Of a stretch of DNA of 64,000 bases, positions 36,301 through 43,733 are shown piece after piece. The stretch's first letter is position 1. Every line of letters begins with the position of its first letter. The position numbers were made by a program, and so were the translations under genes. This DNA is from Lysobacteraceae bacterium (lineage in GTDB: Bacteria; Pseudomonadota; Gammaproteobacteria; Xanthomonadales; Xanthomonadaceae): contig JAEUPQ010000014.1 in assembly GCA_016789405.1 (NCBI GenBank), forward strand, positions 62,001 through 126,000, written 5' to 3'. The notes beneath the pieces were generated by a model. That model did not search any database, was not told the DNA's origin, and worked only from the letters and a program-made list of their open reading frames with translations.

Positions 36301-37693
36301 AGCAGCGCGACGGGCTGCCGTTGAACGTCACGCAGAGCGTATTGCCTTCCAGGGCGAGCCGTTCGTAATACTCGTTGGTCGGCAAGGTGAAGGTGGCCGC
36401 CTGGCCCCAGCAGACGGCACGGGCCGATCGTATGGCACAGCTCATGCGATCGCCGGCAACCACTTGCGAATGGACGCCAGCCACAGGCGCACCGGACACC
36501 TGGCCGGCCGCATCATCGCCCCAGCAGACGATCCCGCCGTTCTCGCGAACGGCGCAGGCATGACGGTCGCCGACGGACACATCCACGAAGGTGCCGGCGG
36601 GGATACCGGGTGGAATGCTGCCCCAGCAGTCGAGGCGACCATCGATGGTCACGCCGCAGGCCGCCTGCTTGCCGAAGGCCAATGCCCTGTATTGCCTCAC
36701 TGGCGGCAAGATCGCCGATGCCTCGCCGAAACACTCGACGTTGTCCTGGCTCTTGAAGCGGCAGACCTGGTCCGGCCCCATCACCATCGTCCGCGAGTAG
36801 GCGCCTCCCGGGACCGCATGGGTGTTTCCCCAGCACGTCACGTCGCCGTCCTCGACGCGCGCGCAGGTGAACGTATCGCCTGCGGTCACCTCGACGAAGG
36901 TGCCGACCGGCGGCTGCGATTCGCCGAATTCGTTCCTGCCCCAGCACGCAAGACTGCCATCGTCACGAATGCCGCAGGCATGTTGCTGGCCCGTCGACAG
37001 CGCGACGAAGTTCGCATCCGCAGGCGCATCCAGCTGGCCCAGCGCATTCGACCCCCAGCACACGGCCTTGCCGTCGCTGCGCAGTGCGCACGCGTGGCTG
37101 GCGCCCATGCCGATCGAAACGAAGCGGCCGACGGGTGTGGCGCCCAGGCTCACGTAACCCGGCGCCTGCCAGCATTGGAGGCTGCCATCCGCGCGGATCG
37201 CGCAGCCGCGCGTCGAGGAAATGGACACGGCGACGAACTCGCCCAACGTCGGTGCGTTCGCGGACACCGCACCGGCAGAGCCCCAGCAGCGCAACGCGCC
37301 GTTGGCGGCGATCGCGCAGTTCTCGGCATTGCCCGCACTCAACGCGACATGCGCACCCGTCGGCGGCGGCTGCGAAATGGCGCTGGCGATGCCCCAGCAG
37401 ACGATGCGTCCGTTCGTCCGGATGCCACACGTATGGTCCGTGCCCGCGCTGAGCGCAAGGAACGGTCCCGATGCCTTGGGCGGAACGTCGACGACCCTGT
37501 AGTCGCCGCGACACGCTGCGTCGCCATTGCGCTGCAGCGCGCAGACATGGCGGTCGCCAGCGTCAATGGATTGCTGGCCCCCCCCCCCCATGACGCCTGC
37601 AGCGAACGCATCCGCAGACGTGCCGACCACGCCTGCCAGACCGAGCATCGCCCACATCGCCGGGCCCAGCATCTTCATCCACGCACGCTTCAT
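33389..37693 (-). CDS. P2: secreted 21-blade RCC1-repeat protein with a 12-G run at the signal-peptide end
   Basis: A 1434-residue protein. A signal peptide ends near residue 31 (LAGVVGTSADAFA-A). Codons 35-39 read Met-Gly-Gly-Gly-Gly because of a run of 12 G on the coding strand (12 C at 37578-37589). The 21 RCC1 repeats occupy residues 41-821, followed by a He_PIG-type domain (GYVSEGIRYKVAGGTLAYGLYL), six Ig-like modules and the tail RITGGPQRPEQRPVPVQRPV and onward. As assembled the frame is intact; a change of one G would end translation within about 10 codons (+1) or 90 codons (-1). Confidence 0.87.
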   Translation of the reverse strand: MKRAWMKMLGPAMWAMLGLAGVVGTSADAFAAGVMGGGGQQSIDAGDRHVCALQRNGDAACRGDYRVVDVPPKASGPFLALSAGTDHTCGIRTNGRIVCWGIASAISQPPPTGAHVALSAGNAENCAIAANGALRCWGSAGAVSANAPTLGEFVAVSISSTRGCAIRADGSLQCWQAPGYVSLGATPVGRFVSIGMGASHACALRSDGKAVCWGSNALGQLDAPADANFVALSTGQQHACGIRDDGSLACWGRNEFGESQPPVGTFVEVTAGDTFTCARVEDGDVTCWGNTHAVPGGAYSRTMVMGPDQVCRFKSQDNVECFGEASAILPPVRQYRALAFGKQAACGVTIDGRLDCWGSIPPGIPAGTFVDVSVGDRHACAVRENGGIVCWGDDAAGQVSGAPVAGVHSQVVAGDRMSCAIRSARAVCWGQAATFTLPTNEYYERLALEGNTLCVTFNGSPSRCWGENAGITQTPGEPRVGTIVVGARHACGMSASGIRCWGDNSQGQLNAPAGVSYRTLAAFGDTTCALDTYTARITCWGARNIVRDQLPSDFQSAVLLRGAAAGRAHACALRDNGGIGCWGGNASGQRVATPLRARSIAASGDHTCAILGDNRLKCWGDDTHAGSQPPAGPMRAVDIGEHNGCAVASNGDPACWGWNENGQGTPVASKYRSISTGLNHSCGLKDDGTLACWGYDADGQANAPQGSFRTVDVGERHSCAIATDGKLHCWGLDSEGQATVPDEPGATYRTLAVGAFHACAIRGEGGIACWGRNDHGQATPPQAGAYVELAAGAAHSCALREDGLRICWGDNTDGQAPSVTMTPATLPSLPRTLPASIQLGLGATGGYVSEGIRYKVAGGTLAYGLYLETTGLIAGTPTAPEGNYPLTLSAIDENAFGVVRSDAIVLERAPDLTPPVVQLLVNGEPATREWYSGDLQLTWRVVDSQSAITATTGCVPATITVDGPLASYACSATSEGGTTQVDARIGRDSVPPVTRYTEAPPAVIYTNSASVLVRFRFDGTDDERSGVQGFECRLDSSAGTYFPCENPFEQQSPLSWAQRTLDVRAVDAAGNRDETPLQFAWKVLSDQTMPVILGNLSGTMGNNGWYVSDVRLEWTVEDPESGATVVAGCVNRDYVQDVVSDDRSCTARSLGGEWTRTVNVKRDATPPTITPLVQPAPNAAGWHRGNVAVVYQCQDATSGMPYCPNTDNVLHEGGGIVVPSRQAVDRAGNTSQSVPVTLRIDRTPPVIGAVVLTTPNANGWYRSNVSIAYSCSDSLSGVAGSCPATQVLSQEGNPAPYVNYTIQDNAGNSAQSNAVAVRIDRTPPTLVATMPPAKLFLNASHNFALDASDALSGVESQSCTGFSTATVGTRTVTCSATDRAGNTTSRSSTYSVEKRRITGGPQRPEQRPVPVQRPVSGRPVPGALRPAKPGTQTR
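35231..37573 (-). repeat. P2 RCC1 blade region, 21 repeats
   Basis: Twenty-one repeats of 33-43 codons. Blades 1, 4 and 8 end CRGD, CWQA and CFGE. Blades 17-20 read CWGWN, CWGY, CWGL, CWGRN. All 42 cysteines are present. Confidence 0.85.
37578..37589. repeat. homopolymer of 12 C (12 G on the coding strand) in P2
   Basis: The longest homopolymer I saw in the window. It spans the third base of codon 35 and the following glycine codons of P2, directly after the predicted signal-peptide cleavage region. Runs of this length are prone to slipped-strand mispairing, and also to sequencing error. Confidence 0.9.
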
Positions 37694-37784
37694 TCCGTTC
37701 CCCTGTCAATCGCTGCCATCAACCGCAGTCGCCGACGCATGCGCGTCGGCCCGCGTGCATCGCATCTTCATCGTGCCCGCATTT

Positions 37785-40700
37785 TCATCGTGCCCTGGGC
37801 CTGGGCTTCGTCGGCCGCAGCGCGCCGGGCACCGGGCGACCCGGGACCGGACGCTGTACCGGAACCGGACGTTGTTCGGGACGCGACGGGCCACCGGTCG
37901 GACGCCGTTTCGGCAGCACGCGCACGAATCCGCTGCGCGTGACGCCGTCGTTCAAGGTCACGTCCAGACGCAGGCATACGGTCGAGCCGCTGTAGTTGAT
38001 CCACCAGTTGCGCCGGTAACGGCCGTCGCCGAAGTTCTCGAAGGAATGCGTTTCGCCAGCCGGCGGCGCCGACAGCGGCACGGTCGTCGCAGGACACGTG
38101 ACGACGGCCGTGCTCGCCTGCACCAGGGTGGCGTTGGTGATCGCGGCACCGTTGGCATCGGTCAGGCGCCAGGTGAACGGCACCGAGCGCGGCGCCAGGA
38201 TGTCGTACGTCGTCGACGGACTGGTCAGCGGCGCCGATTGCGCCACGAAGTTGTAGATCACGGTGTAAGTCGAAAAACGGCTGGTCACGTTGCCGGCATG
38301 GTCGGTCGCTGTGCAGGTCGCCACCCGGGTGCCGAGCGTCGCGGTGTTGAAACCGGTGCAGCCCTGGCTGGCCACGCCGGACAACGCATCGGAGGCGTCC
38401 AGCGCGAAGTTGTGGGTCGAATTGAGATACACCTGCGCCGGTGGCATCGCTGCGAGCATCACCGGCGGCGTCTTGTCGAGGTTGACCGTGATCACCCCCG
38501 ATGTCGCCGTATTTCCCGCATTGTCGCGGATGGTCCTGGTCGCGCTGGAGACGTTGCGGCCTTCCTGCGTGATCATCTGGTAGCCCGGGCACGTGCCGGC
38601 AACGCCGGACGTCATGTCCGAACAGGTATAGCCCACGCGCACGTCCTGGCGATGCCATCCTGCCGCGTTCGGAACCGCATCCGTCAATGCGTAGATGGTG
38701 GGCGGCCGGGTATCGCGCTTGAGCCCGACGAACTCCAGCGTCGTGCCCGGCAAGCTCGTCGCCTCGCAACGCCTCGCCATGCTCGCCGAATCGACCGTGA
38801 TCAGTTCGTCGACGCAACCACTGACGATGGTGACCGGTGTTTCCGGATCCTCGATCCGCCAGTTCAGCTGCACGTCGCTGGTGTACCAGCCGTTGTCGCC
38901 GAGGGTGCCGGTGAGCTGCGGCGTCACCACCGGCCGGGTCGAGTCGACGCGGATGTAGAAATCGTGGAATGACGGCGTCGGGTCGACGTTGCCGGCCTGG
39001 TCCCTGGCGCGCACGTTGAATCGGTAGCGGCCATCGACCGGGAAGGGCGATGTGTTGCCGACACCGAGGGGCCAGACCGGCGAGGGGCATTGTCTGTACG
39101 CATAGTCCGTGGGTGAGTCACCCTGTGCGCATTCGAATCCTGCGTTGCCGGAACCGGCATCGGGGGAAGCGACGAAGCCGAAATTCATCGGCTGGTAATT
39201 CACACTCCAGGGATCCTTGTAGTACACCGACGGATAGGTCTGGTCGAACGTGGTCTCCGGCGGAACCGTGTCGCGACGGATGACGACCGAGTGGCGGCTG
39301 GTGCCGCCTGCGGACGTGGCGACGCACTCGAAGGTCGTCCCGTTCGTGTCCTGGTTGATCAGCACCGTGTCGCAACCCACCCTGCCGGTGATCGGCGATT
39401 CGGAATCGACGATCTGCCAGGACAGCGTGACGTCCGCGGTGTGCCAGTCACGTCCGCCACCGAGCCAACCGTCGTACAGCGGCCGGATGATCGGCGGCGT
39501 GGCGTCGGCCACGATCATCGGATACGTGCGCGTGGCGACGAAACCGTTCTCGTCCTTCGCCATGACCTTGATGGTGTAGTTGCCGGGCGTCGAATAGACG
39601 GTGCCCGTCAGCCGACCATCTTCGTCCAGGGACAATCCGGAAGGCGTGTTGGCGGGAAGCAGGCGGAATCGCGGGGCGACCGGCGAATAGCCCGGCGCCG
39701 TCATGCCGAAGTCGACACGGTAAGGCATCCCGTGGCTGGCCTGCGGCAGCGTCCCGGGCGTGATCGTCGGCACAGGGTACTGGCCTTCGGCACTGCGTCC
39801 CCAGCACTGGCGGACACCGTCGTCGCGAATGGCGCACGCGTGCGCGAAGCCGGCAGTCACGGACACGAACAGGCCTTCCAGCGGCGCATCCGCCTGGCCC
39901 TGGTCATTGCGCCCCCAGCAGACCACGTTGCCGAATGCGGTGATGCCGCACGTGTGGAAGGCGCCAGCGGACAGCGCGCGGTAGGTCCCGCCGGACAGGT
40001 CGGGCGGCGTCGCCTGCCCTTCGGTATCCAGGCCCCAGCACTGGACCGTGCCGTCGACCGCAATCGCGCACGAATGACGCTCGCCGACATCCACGGCGGT
40101 GAATTGCCCCGCGGGTGGCGTGGCCTGGCCGTCGGCGGCATAACCCCAGCATGCGAGCGTGCCGTCGTCGCGGATGCCGCAGCTGTGGTTGAGGCCGGTC
40201 GCCACCGTGCGGAACGCCCCCTGCGGCGGCAGGCCCTGGTCGTTGGCGTTCCAGCCCCAGCACGCGGCATCGCCATTGCCCGCGACGGCGCAGCCGTTGA
40301 ACTGCCCGGCGTCGACGGCGCGGACCGGAACCGCGGGCGGCGTATTGCCGTCGTGGGTGGCATCGCCCCAGCAGCGCAGGCCGCCATCGCCGGCGATCGC
40401 GCATCCGTGGTCGCCGGACACATCGAACGCGCGCTGGTTCGTTCGCAGCGGCGTGGACTGGCCGAAACTGTTGTCGCCCCAGCAGCTCACGCCGCCGTTG
40501 GCGCGCGACTGGCAGGTGTGTGCGGTGCCCGCGCCGATCCGGCCGGTACCGAAGATGGTCGTGGCGATCGGTTTCGAGACCCGCGTTTCGCCCCAGCAGG
40601 TCACGCCGGCCCCGCTGCTGATCGCGCAGCTGGTGTCGCCCGACGACGCCACCATGCTGTGCGTGTCGGTGGTGGGCGCGGACAGCTGACCCTGGTCGTT

Positions 40701-42233
40701 GTTGCCCCAGCAGACCAGGTTGCCGTTGTAGCCCGACTTCGCGCAGGCATGGCGGGCGCCCAGCGAAATGTCGGAATGGTTCTCTTCCTGCGCCGGTCGC
40801 GAGAGCGTTGCCGCATCCTCGCCCCAGCAATGAACGGTGTTGCGCGTGCCGATCGCGCAGACGTTGCCGCCGTGGGCCGCGATCGAATAGAAGGAGGCCG
40901 GTGGCGGCACGTTGGCGACGGCGGGGCCGGAGCCCCAGCAGAAGGGACGATAGTCGTTGCGGATACCGCAGCTGAAACCGTTGCCGCTGGCGAGATGGTA
41001 GAAGCTGCCCGGCGGCGCCGAGGTCTGCCCGCGACTGTCGTCGCCCCAGCAGACGATGCTCTGGTCGTCCGTGCGCACGGCACATGCGTGGTCGTGGCCA
41101 ACCCGGACGGAATACACCGTGTCGCTCGGCGTTTGGCCCAACGATGCCCCCCAGCAAACCAGCTTCCGGTCGATGCCGATGCCGCAGGCGCTGGTCGGAC
41201 CGAAGCTCAGTGCGTTGTACCGCCGCATCGGCGGGCGGAGCGAGGATTCGGGCGTCAGGCAGACCGGATGGCCCTCCGCGTCCAGTGCGCAGATCTCGCC
41301 GCCGCCGATGGCGATCGACTGGTACGCCTGCAGCGGCACGTTGCGTTCCCCGTCGCGGTTCGTACCGCCCCAGCACTGGGTGTAGCCATCGACCGTGCGT
41401 GCGCAGGTGTGCGATCGACCCGCGGTGACCGTCGTGAACCGACCGCTCGGTGCATTGGTCTGGCCCGCATCGTTGAGGCCCCAGCAGCGGATCGTGCCGT
41501 CTTCGCGCAGGCCGCAGCTGTGATGCTGGCCGACCGTCACGGAGGTGAAGCGATCGGCGGCGGGCGGCAGCGCCTGCCCGTGCTCGCTCGCGCCCCAGCA
41601 CATCGCCTGGCCATCGACCGACACGGCGCACGCGTGCCGGTCGCCTGTGTCGACGGTGAGGTAGCGGCCCGCCGGTTCAGCCCCGAGCCCGGCGGTGCCC
41701 GGGGCGACCCAGCATGCCAGGCTGCCGTCGCCGCGGATGGCGCATCCCCGGCCGTCGGCAACGCTGACCGCCCGGAAACCCGGCTCCGTGGGTGCCGACG
41801 CCGCCATCATCCCGCCCCAGCAGGCGATCCGGCCATTCGGGCGCAGGCCGCATGCCTCGCCCTTGCCGGTGCTGATCGATGCAAAGGGTCCCGGCGCGGG
41901 CGGCGTGGCGATCGAATCGGCAGCGCCCCAGCACGTCGGGGCGCCATTGCTGCGCAGGGCACAGACGTGGTCATAGCCGACACTGACGGCGATGAAGCTC
42001 CCGGAAGTCGGCGCCGGAGGCATCGTGCTGTAAGGCCAGCACTGGAGCGAGCCATCGTCGCGGATGCCGCAGTTGTGGCGATCGCCGGAGTCGAGCATCT
42101 GCTGGCCCGGCGCAAGCCGGGCGTCGCCCGCCGATGCGGTCTGCAACGCGACCTGCACCATGACGCACGAAAGGCCAAACAAGGCCAAGCCCAGCACCCG
42201 CCCGCGGAAGCGGGCTTTCATTTTCGACAGCAT
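37785..42233 (-). CDS. P1: secreted 21-blade RCC1-repeat protein with Ig stalk
   Basis: A 1482-residue protein begun at 42233, which has AGGGG about 9 nt upstream; an internal Met (MKARFRGR, four codons on) is an alternative. The signal peptide is LGLALFGLSCVMVQVALQTASA. Twenty-one RCC1 repeats cover residues 44-824, then a He_PIG domain (LPANTPSGLSLDEDGRLTG), five Ig-like modules, a different sixth module (FTWRLTDANGAAITNATLV) and the tail RPTGGPSRPEQRPVPVQRPV and onward. It is the first of four same-strand paralogs and has the best candidate promoter of the set upstream. Confidence 0.87.
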   Translation of the reverse strand: MLSKMKARFRGRVLGLALFGLSCVMVQVALQTASAGDARLAPGQQMLDSGDRHNCGIRDDGSLQCWPYSTMPPAPTSGSFIAVSVGYDHVCALRSNGAPTCWGAADSIATPPAPGPFASISTGKGEACGLRPNGRIACWGGMMAASAPTEPGFRAVSVADGRGCAIRGDGSLACWVAPGTAGLGAEPAGRYLTVDTGDRHACAVSVDGQAMCWGASEHGQALPPAADRFTSVTVGQHHSCGLREDGTIRCWGLNDAGQTNAPSGRFTTVTAGRSHTCARTVDGYTQCWGGTNRDGERNVPLQAYQSIAIGGGEICALDAEGHPVCLTPESSLRPPMRRYNALSFGPTSACGIGIDRKLVCWGASLGQTPSDTVYSVRVGHDHACAVRTDDQSIVCWGDDSRGQTSAPPGSFYHLASGNGFSCGIRNDYRPFCWGSGPAVANVPPPASFYSIAAHGGNVCAIGTRNTVHCWGEDAATLSRPAQEENHSDISLGARHACAKSGYNGNLVCWGNNDQGQLSAPTTDTHSMVASSGDTSCAISSGAGVTCWGETRVSKPIATTIFGTGRIGAGTAHTCQSRANGGVSCWGDNSFGQSTPLRTNQRAFDVSGDHGCAIAGDGGLRCWGDATHDGNTPPAVPVRAVDAGQFNGCAVAGNGDAACWGWNANDQGLPPQGAFRTVATGLNHSCGIRDDGTLACWGYAADGQATPPAGQFTAVDVGERHSCAIAVDGTVQCWGLDTEGQATPPDLSGGTYRALSAGAFHTCGITAFGNVVCWGRNDQGQADAPLEGLFVSVTAGFAHACAIRDDGVRQCWGRSAEGQYPVPTITPGTLPQASHGMPYRVDFGMTAPGYSPVAPRFRLLPANTPSGLSLDEDGRLTGTVYSTPGNYTIKVMAKDENGFVATRTYPMIVADATPPIIRPLYDGWLGGGRDWHTADVTLSWQIVDSESPITGRVGCDTVLINQDTNGTTFECVATSAGGTSRHSVVIRRDTVPPETTFDQTYPSVYYKDPWSVNYQPMNFGFVASPDAGSGNAGFECAQGDSPTDYAYRQCPSPVWPLGVGNTSPFPVDGRYRFNVRARDQAGNVDPTPSFHDFYIRVDSTRPVVTPQLTGTLGDNGWYTSDVQLNWRIEDPETPVTIVSGCVDELITVDSASMARRCEATSLPGTTLEFVGLKRDTRPPTIYALTDAVPNAAGWHRQDVRVGYTCSDMTSGVAGTCPGYQMITQEGRNVSSATRTIRDNAGNTATSGVITVNLDKTPPVMLAAMPPAQVYLNSTHNFALDASDALSGVASQGCTGFNTATLGTRVATCTATDHAGNVTSRFSTYTVIYNFVAQSAPLTSPSTTYDILAPRSVPFTWRLTDANGAAITNATLVQASTAVVTCPATTVPLSAPPAGETHSFENFGDGRYRRNWWINYSGSTVCLRLDVTLNDGVTRSGFVRVLPKRRPTGGPSRPEQRPVPVQRPVPGRPVPGALRPTKPRPRAR
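39762..42104 (-). repeat. P1 RCC1 blade region, 21 repeats
   Basis: Twenty-one repeats of 34-40 codons. Blade 1 ends CWPY, blade 4 CWVA and blade 8 CLTP. Blades 17 and 18 (GQFNGCAV ... CWGWN; TGLNHSCGIRDDGTLACWGY) are almost the same as in the other four paralogs. All 42 cysteines are present. Confidence 0.85.
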
Positions 42234-42416
42234 CGGGAAACGCCCCTGTGGATTCACTTCGCCTGTACACCGCAACGACAGGCCACCCGCTGGCTCGCAG
42301 GTGAACCCGGCACCGGGAAACCCCGTGCCGACGCCCATTCCGGGACGATGCCTTGCGACGATCCGAACGTTCCCCAACGTCCGCCGCACCGGCTTTCGCC
42401 GAAACGGTCAGGCCAG

Positions 42417-42444
42417 ATTGTAATGCGGAACAACGACCGATCAA
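42417..42444 (-). promoter_or_regulatory. candidate sigma-70 promoter for the P1-P4 genes
   Basis: On the minus strand TTGATC (42444-42439) and TACAAT (42422-42417) are separated by 16 nt, close to the sigma-70 consensus. No competing promoter of this quality was seen in the gap. Confidence 0.55.
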
Positions 42445-42463
42445 TGACCGCAAACCGGTCATT
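42443..42463. repeat. inverted repeat overlapping the P1 -35 element
   Basis: AATGACCG, five bases, CGGTCATT forms an 8-bp inverted repeat whose edge overlaps the -35 hexamer of the P1 promoter. The placement fits a repressor or activator site, and GACCG recurs just outside (42435-42439). Confidence 0.5.
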
Positions 42464-42537
42464 TTCCTGAACGAACCAGCGCGCCACCGATCAACGCGCG
42501 CCCCTGGCCACCGTGTCCGCGACCCCTCGACGCGTCA

Positions 42538-42566
42538 TTCACGATCGGGATCGACTTCGCTACACT
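42538..42566 (+). promoter_or_regulatory. candidate promoter for the HEAT-like lipoprotein gene
   Basis: TTCACG, 17 nt, TACACT, 62 nt before the ATG at 42629. TACACT also occurs before the acid-phosphatase gene (14939-14944), so it may be a common -10 form in this genome. Confidence 0.45.
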
Positions 42567-42628
42567 CGCCGCCGACGTTGGGGAACGTCGCCTCACCGCC
42601 AGAATTCTTGACAGGGGAATCCCACAAC

Positions 42629-43591
42629 ATGCTTTCGAAATCGCTTCTCTGCGGCGGCATCGCCGTGTCCGCGCTGCTGATGCTGTCCGGCTGCGCGCCT
42701 ACCTCGTATGCGGTCAAGACGCCGCAGCCGTCGTCCACCAGCTACACCGCGGAATCGCAGGCCGGCAACGTCGGTTTCGTCGACAGCCGCGGCATGGGCG
42801 AGCGGACCTTCAACACCGGCGTGCTGCCGGCGACGCTGACCGTGAACGGCGCGCCGCTCAACGGTGCCGAATACCTCAAGGCTGGTGTCGAAGCCGAACT
42901 GGCCGCGCGCGGCCTGCCCGTGCGCTTCGGCGACGCCGCGGTGTTCCCGAAGGTCGACCTGCGTTCGTTCCGGATGCTCAACCATCGCCAGAACGGCTAC
43001 TCGCCCTACGTCACGTTCACCTTCATCAGCGCCGACGTCGAAACGGCCGCCGGCAAGAAGCGCATCGGCGTGTTCGTCAAGCGCGGCAAGGTGCCGGTGT
43101 GGAGCTTCGCCGAAGTCGTCGAGCCGACGATGAACGAACCGCTGTCGATCGCGGTCAAGGAATTCTCGGCGAAGGTCGCTCGCGAACTCTATGGCGCGCG
43201 CGCCAGCGACGCGGACGTCGATGCCCTGATCGCGCGTCTCGCCAAGCCCGGCGACGAGCAGTATCTCGACGTCTATGCGCTGGGCTTCACGAACCACCCC
43301 AAGGCCGTCGGCACCCTCGCCCGCCTCGCCAAGGACGACCACGAGTACGTGCGCATCGCCGCCATCTCGTCGCTGGGCACGCTCCGCGCCAGCGAGCACC
43401 TGGACCTGTTGAAGGACATCAGCCGCAACGCCCAGACCTGGCAGGACCGCGCGATGGCCCTGAAGGCCATCGGTGACCTCGACACCGCGGAATCCCGCGC
43501 CTTCATCGCCGAGCAGAAGGCCTACTGGCAGGGCAAGCCGGCCGAGAAGGAATCGAACTGGACCCTGCAGGTCCTCGATCTGTATCCCTGA
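42629..43591 (+). CDS. lipoprotein with HEAT-like C-terminal repeats
   Basis: A 320-residue predicted lipoprotein; the signal peptide ends in LMLSGC. The N-terminal half has a beta-rich domain (GERTFNTGVLPATLTVNG, PYVTFTFISADVETAAGKKRIG); the C-terminal part has HEAT-like helical pairs (HPKAVGTLARLAKDDHEYVRIAAISSLGTLRA, then LLKDISRNAQTWQDRAMALKAIGDLDTAESRAF). The start at 42629 gives a clean lipobox. It diverges from P1 and is followed by a strong terminator, so it is probably monocistronic. No enzymatic motif is visible. Confidence 0.7.
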   Translation: MLSKSLLCGGIAVSALLMLSGCAPTSYAVKTPQPSSTSYTAESQAGNVGFVDSRGMGERTFNTGVLPATLTVNGAPLNGAEYLKAGVEAELAARGLPVRFGDAAVFPKVDLRSFRMLNHRQNGYSPYVTFTFISADVETAAGKKRIGVFVKRGKVPVWSFAEVVEPTMNEPLSIAVKEFSAKVARELYGARASDADVDALIARLAKPGDEQYLDVYALGFTNHPKAVGTLARLAKDDHEYVRIAAISSLGTLRASEHLDLLKDISRNAQTWQDRAMALKAIGDLDTAESRAFIAEQKAYWQGKPAEKESNWTLQVLDLYP

Positions 43592-43642
43592 TCGAACGGA
43601 ATCCGGGATCCGGCGCCCGCTGGAGCATCACCGGACAACCAG

Positions 43643-43680
43643 ACGACACGGCCCGCGCATGCGGGCCGTGTCGTTTCGTT
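43643..43680 (+). terminator. intrinsic terminator after the lipoprotein gene
   Basis: ACGACACGGCCCGC pairs perfectly with GCGGGCCGTGTCGT across a GCAT loop (14-bp stem), followed by TTCGTT. It lies 51 nt after the stop at 43591. The T-run is short but the stem is very stable. Confidence 0.8.
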
Positions 43681-43733
43681 CCGGGGAATGCGGTCGGGGA
43701 TGCGCGGGCCCTGACCTAGGCACGGAGCGGCGT

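Larger units (their letters stand above)
42234..42628. other. regulatory gap between divergent P1 and lipoprotein gene
   Basis: A 395-nt non-coding stretch with divergent promoters. It holds a minus-strand promoter and a hairpin or operator-like inverted repeat about 185-230 nt before P1, and a plus-strand promoter before the lipoprotein gene. The P1 leader would be about 175 nt long; I found no recognisable riboswitch in it. Confidence 0.55.

Noticed and set aside
19976..42233. The regular repeats as a CRISPR array or DNA satellite.
   Set aside because: The period is about 111 bp, diverged at DNA level, in frame and clearly protein-coding with a conserved amino-acid pattern.
19976..42233. 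A role in chromosome condensation or nucleotide exchange as for eukaryotic RCC1.
   Set aside because: Signal peptides and paired cysteines place the proteins outside the cytoplasm; only the fold is shared.
42234..42416. A riboswitch (for example GEMM type) in the P1 leader.
   Set aside because: No conserved riboswitch core could be matched; only GC-rich hairpins are seen.
20501..42470. Very long open frames on the plus strand opposite P1-P5 (for example 29519-33346, 33671-37942, 39291-42470).
   Set aside because: They arise from the high GC and the repeat codons on the other strand, lack ribosome binding sites and recognisable domains, and are antisense to clear RCC1/Ig-like proteins.
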